Both the position numbers and the translations under genes were made by a program. The notes beneath the pieces are model-generated. The model did not search any database. It worked only from the letters and a program-made list of their open reading frames with translations, and was not told the DNA's origin. From Verrucomicrobiota bacterium (GTDB lineage Bacteria; Verrucomicrobiota; Verrucomicrobiia; Chthoniobacterales; JAFAMB01): DNA of 64,000 nt. Of the stretch, positions 61,115 to 64,000 are shown piece after piece. Numbering within the stretch: position 1 is the first letter of the stretch; every line of letters begins with the position of its first letter. The stretch is taken from NCBI GenBank assembly GCA_019247695.1, contig JAFBAP010000157.1:1-64000 (forward strand). Reading direction: 5' to 3'.

Positions 61115-61876
61115 TCACCGGGCGGTCCAGCCGAGATCGATCGAAAGCGCCGCGCCCGTGATGCTCCGGGCCAGGTCGGAGCTCAGGTACCAAATGAATT
61201 CCGCCACTTCGTCCGGTTCGACCAGCCGCTTGATTGCAGCCGGTTGCAGCATGACGTTTGGAATCACGGCTTCAGGGGCGATGCCGTGGATCCGGGCCTG
61301 GTCCGCGACCTGCGCCTCTACGAGGGGCGTGCGCACGTAGGCCGGGCACACGGCGTTCACCGTTATGCCGTCTTCGCCGACTTCCAACGCGGTGGCTTTT
61401 GTGAGGCCGATCAGCCCGTGTTTGGCGCTGACGTAGGCCGATTTGAACGGGCTGGCCACCAAACCGTGCATGCTGACGATGTTGATTATCCTGCCCCAGC
61501 GCTGCTTTTTCATTCCCGGCAACACGGCTTTGGTGAGCTGAAACGGCGCGGTCAGCATGACCTGGATCATCCCGGCCCACGTTTCTTCCGGGAACCGGTC
61601 TACCGGCGCGATATGCTGAAACCCGGCGTTATTGACGAGGATATCGATTTTGCCGTCCCCGATGGCGAGGGCCTCTTCGGCGATCCGGTTGATCCCCGCG
61701 AACGCGGACAAATCGCCGTCGACGTAAGCCGCGCCCAGTGAACCCGCGAACTGCCGGCCGGCATCGCGGAAATCGTGCACGATGACCCGGGCGCCGCCCC
61801 GCGCGAAGCGTTCGGCCGTCGCTTTGCCGATCCCGCTGCCCGCGCCGGTGATGAGCACAGTTTTATCGGATGCCAT
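61115..61876 (-). CDS. D-3-hydroxybutyrate dehydrogenase (SDR family)
   Basis: A 253-residue short-chain dehydrogenase. The cofactor loop is LITGAGSGIGKATAERFARG. The substrate region is INIVSMHGLVASPFKSAYVS followed by AKHG (Tyr/Lys of YxxxK included). The late ITVNAVCPAYVRTPLVEAQV and TGAALSIDLGWTAR are typical of BdhA-type enzymes. It interconverts 3-hydroxybutyrate and acetoacetate with NAD. The ATG at 61876 is the family start; a tandem TCTGG repeat lies just upstream and is read through by a longer in-frame alternative from 61948. Confidence 0.9.
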   Translation of the reverse strand: MASDKTVLITGAGSGIGKATAERFARGGARVIVHDFRDAGRQFAGSLGAAYVDGDLSAFAGINRIAEEALAIGDGKIDILVNNAGFQHIAPVDRFPEETWAGMIQVMLTAPFQLTKAVLPGMKKQRWGRIINIVSMHGLVASPFKSAYVSAKHGLIGLTKATALEVGEDGITVNAVCPAYVRTPLVEAQVADQARIHGIAPEAVIPNVMLQPAAIKRLVEPDEVAEFIWYLSSDLARSITGAALSIDLGWTAR

Positions 61877-61890
61877 AGGAAGGGGGGAAG

Positions 61891-61913
61891 TCTGGTCTGG
61901 TCTGGTCTGGTCT
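61891..61913. repeat. Pentanucleotide tandem repeat (TCTGG)4
   Basis: Four perfect TCTGG units plus TCT lie 15 bp upstream of the 3-hydroxybutyrate dehydrogenase ATG. Because the unit is 5 bp, copy-number changes would shift the frame of any upstream start and alter promoter or ribosome-binding spacing. Confidence 0.9.
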
Positions 61914-62076
61914 AAATGGGGAAAAACCTGGTTTGAAGCTTGCATCAACGGGGCAAAGAATAGCGAATTTTTTTTAGGTTTTCCGGGCGGGTGCCGTCTT
62001 TGAATGTCGGCTCAGGGGGTGCCGGCGCCGGAGGATGCTCCGTAGGTGGCTGAATCGGTCTTAGGCCCAACGGGCC

Positions 62077-62131
62077 GGCGGACCTAGACCGTTTATACGG
62101 TCTAATCGGTGTAACGCCGGCAGGGCATCGG
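62077..62131. repeat. ~55-bp conserved element, second copy
   Basis: Read on the minus strand it matches 30218-30270: GATGCCC, one variable base, GCCGGCGTTACACCGAT, two variable bases, then GACCGTATAAACGGT. It includes a GACCGT-TTAT-ACGGTC hairpin. Both copies lie in large non-coding intervals after gene ends. Confidence 0.75.
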
Positions 62132-62505
62132 CGAAGGAAGACAACATTTTACCTCCATGGCCGTCGAAATGGCACCAGTCAACGGGCGGCGCGGCCCGGG
62201 TGCGTTCTTGCGCAGGTTGCGCCTTCCAGGCGACCGGCACGCCCGGACCCGGCGATCTCCTGCTGTGAACGAGCCCGAACCGCAGGAGCGAAAGACGCGC
62301 CACGAGTTGGCGCAGGATGAGGAGGCCTTTTTCAACCAGAGCGGCACCGTCGGGGGAGAATTCGGTGAGACGGACACCTCCGGGGAGAACGCCGCGGTTG
62401 ACCGCGAGCCCGAGCGGGGAAGCGATCCGGGCGACATCCATCCGGAGTAACGGACCCGGTGCACCCTTCGGCGCGCCGAATGCCCGGAAGGCACGTCGCA
62501 ACCGA

Positions 62506-63717
62506 TCAGGCCGCCTGGTGCCCGGTGCCCTCGGTCTTACCGCGCTTTTTCCGGTCTTTCCGGGCCAGACTCACAAGTTTGCCTTCCAGGGCGGCAGCGG
62601 CATTCTTACCGTTGCCGGCCGCCGGTGCGGCTTCAGTTTCCTGTTTCTCCAGGCGTTTGCTCAGCAGCGCCAGCACGGCCGCCTCTTCAGGAGGCAGGCG
62701 TTCGAGGTCATGCTCGATTTTGGCGTCGGCGAGCTCGCGGAGTTCGTGCACCAGCGTCCCTTCCATGTAGCCCTCAATGATGTGGGGGTGCACGTAACAC
62801 TTCCGGCAAATGGCGGGCGTGTTGCCGAGCGCTTTGGAGACCGATTCGATCGCCGCGACGACGTTCTTTTTTGCGGCTGCCTGGCCGTCCACGGTTTCAA
62901 ATTCCTGCAGGGCCATTGCAGCTAACACGGTACCGGACCAGGTACGGAAGTCTTTTGCTGTGAATTGCTCCCCGGTGATTTCCTGGAGGTAGGCATTCAC
63001 CTCGTCTGAGCCCACCTCGACCGGTTCCTCGTTTTGGTCCAGGTACTGAAAAAGGTGTTGTCCGGGCAATTCCTGGCATTTGGCGACGACCCGGGCAATG
63101 CGCCGATCCGCCACCTCGATTTCGTGGCGTTTACCGCTCTTGCCTTTGAACCGGAAAAGGATTCTCGACCCATCGACCTTCACGTGGCGGTTGCGCATCG
63201 TGCTCAGGCCGAATGAATGGTTGGTTTTTGCGTACTCCTCGTTCCCGACCCGGATCCGCGAGACTTCGAGCAGCTTAACAACGGTCGCAAGGACCTTCTC
63301 CCTGGGAAGCCCCGGTTTGGCGAGGTCCTCAGCGACCCGCGCACGGATTTTCGGCAGCGCTTTGCCGAACTGCATCATGCGACCATACTTGTTTTCGTCG
63401 CGAACGCGGCGCCATTCGGGATGGTAGCGGTATTGTTTGCGGCCGCGCGCGTCAAAGCCCGTCGCCTGCAGATGACCGTTGGCGTACGGGCAGATCCAGA
63501 CGTTCTCATAGGCCGGCGGAATGCCGATCGAACGGATGCGCTTCAGTTCTTTTTCGTCCTCAATCGCGCGGCCGTGGACGTCGAAGTAGACGAACTCATC
63601 TCCGCGACGTTCGCGCCGGATACCGGGTTTGTCGTCCGACACGTACCGCAGCCCGGCAGATTTCGCATCAATTTCCGGCTGATCGACAACGGTTGCACTT
63701 TCTTCCGCCATATCCAA
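62506..63717 (-). CDS. DNA topoisomerase IB (poxvirus-like)
   Basis: A 403-residue type IB topoisomerase of the small bacterial kind. The N-terminal domain has GLRYVSDDKPGIRRERRG and RSIGIPPAYENVWICP. The catalytic domain has VGNEEYAKTNHSFGLSTMRN, the Lys-bearing ILFRFKGKSGK, the Arg-bearing AKDFRTWSGTVLAA, and the nucleophilic Tyr in ICRKCYVHPHI. It relaxes supercoils through a 3'-phosphotyrosine intermediate. A basic, Ala/Lys-rich tail follows the Tyr domain. Monocistronic in appearance. Confidence 0.95.
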   Translation of the reverse strand: MDMAEESATVVDQPEIDAKSAGLRYVSDDKPGIRRERRGDEFVYFDVHGRAIEDEKELKRIRSIGIPPAYENVWICPYANGHLQATGFDARGRKQYRYHPEWRRVRDENKYGRMMQFGKALPKIRARVAEDLAKPGLPREKVLATVVKLLEVSRIRVGNEEYAKTNHSFGLSTMRNRHVKVDGSRILFRFKGKSGKRHEIEVADRRIARVVAKCQELPGQHLFQYLDQNEEPVEVGSDEVNAYLQEITGEQFTAKDFRTWSGTVLAAMALQEFETVDGQAAAKKNVVAAIESVSKALGNTPAICRKCYVHPHIIEGYMEGTLVHELRELADAKIEHDLERLPPEEAAVLALLSKRLEKQETEAAPAAGNGKNAAAALEGKLVSLARKDRKKRGKTEGTGHQAA

Positions 63718-63823
63718 AGATTACGTCCGCACGGGGTGTTCGGGTTAGTGCCCGCGCATGCGAAGATCGTGCGCATGAGCGGGCGCGGATGGGTGGGGAA
63801 ACCGCGTCGAGAGCAGGGCGGCT

Positions 63824-64000
63824 CTAACCGGCAGCGGCCGTTTCGACCGATTCGTCGCCCTGGAGGTAGCTTTTCCCGCGGTAGAACCGCGCGCTGAACG
63901 CGTAGACGAAAGCGGCGGCGAGCATGACGCCCATAAAAAAGAGGTAATAATTAGCACCGTCCAGGTTCAACCCCCGCGCCCGAAGGGCCGGAATCAGGAA
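63824..64000 (-). CDS. C-terminal part of an MFS/POT-like transporter (partial)
   Basis: The minus strand is open from the window edge to a stop at 63824-63826 and gives 58 residues. They contain one last membrane helix (YYLFFMGVMLAAAFVYAF) preceded by GLNLDGAN and followed by a basic loop (RFYRGKSYLQGDE). This layout resembles the last helix and tail of proton-dependent oligopeptide transporters. The assignment is tentative because most of the gene is outside the window. Confidence 0.6.
   Translation of the reverse strand, partial: FLIPALRARGLNLDGANYYLFFMGVMLAAAFVYAFSARFYRGKSYLQGDESVETAAAG

Larger units (their letters stand above)
61877..62505. other. Gene-free interval between 3-hydroxybutyrate dehydrogenase and topoisomerase IB
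   Basis: The interval contains the TCTGG tandem repeat (61891-61913) and a copy of the ~55-bp element shared with 30218-30270. An open frame on the minus strand (62061-62501) could code for 146 residues of low-complexity Arg/Pro-rich protein. I do not recognise it and consider it non-coding or a remnant. Confidence 0.55.

Noticed and set aside
60519-61193. Several 60-120 codon frames in the AraC-dehydrogenase gap
   Set aside because: They overlap on both strands, have no family resemblance and biased composition; no start with a ribosome-binding site.
62061-62501. 146-codon minus-strand frame after topoisomerase IB, with a few ligase-like words
   Set aside because: It is Arg/Pro-rich, overlaps the conserved ~55-bp non-coding element and lacks any motif; kept only as a comment on the interval.

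Overview
The window is a high-GC bacterial chromosome segment with no rRNA, phage or CRISPR. A C-terminal-Phe outer-membrane beta-barrel protein, Tat and Sec exported binding proteins and an undecaprenyl-diphosphatase indicate a Gram-negative cell. The mix of sugar importers, TIM-barrel sugar isomerases and long dispersed intergenic repeats (GTTCGCCGTG... and TTCTGCGTG... families) looks most like a soil Verrucomicrobiota. That placement is an inference from recalled genomes, not a computed one.

Layout. 0-35.7 kb is mostly housekeeping: an alarmone-hydrolase-like HD protein with a FIST sensor; a CoaB-like ligase with a histone-deacetylase-fold enzyme; a two-gene FluC/CrcB fluoride-channel operon behind a recognisable but altered fluoride riboswitch; tRNA-Val(CAC); xseA; a GT4 glycosyltransferase-glgB operon; tRNA-Met(CAT); rpsT; a TVP38-like protein and a homocysteine methyltransferase/MTHFR fusion; an orphan OppBC permease pair; apt; a haem operon (ccsA/hemX-like, short hemA, hemC, cobA-hemD fusion); rpsU; LemA and TPM-domain proteins; a split IcmF-type B12-dependent acyl-CoA mutase; an aldo/keto reductase; uppP; a passenger-poor autotransporter barrel; and acetoacetyl-CoA synthetase.

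35.8-59.4 kb is a catabolic island, almost entirely on the minus strand. It holds two complete Rbs-type sugar ABC importers, one MalFG-type importer lacking its ATPase, three TIM-barrel sugar isomerase/epimerases, a Gfo/Idh dehydrogenase, a zinc alcohol dehydrogenase, an Fe-S flavoprotein of the old-yellow-enzyme/dienoyl-CoA reductase type, and a GMC dehydrogenase with its small subunit. A divergent LacI-family regulator sits inside it, and GANAACGTTNTC-like dyads lie at the promoters. An intact ISAzo13-family insertion sequence separates the MalFG-type cassette from the second Rbs-type cassette. The last part holds an AraC regulator, 3-hydroxybutyrate dehydrogenase, topoisomerase IB and the end of an MFS/POT-like transporter.

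The most notable signals are three copies of a ~340-430 bp composite intergenic repeat with giant inverted arms (some supplying the last codons and stop of the adjacent gene), the split IcmF with isobutyryl-CoA-type active-site residues, the fluoride riboswitch whose 5' loop cannot form the usual pairing, a glutamyl-tRNA reductase lacking its dimerisation domain, and the candidate LacI regulon.
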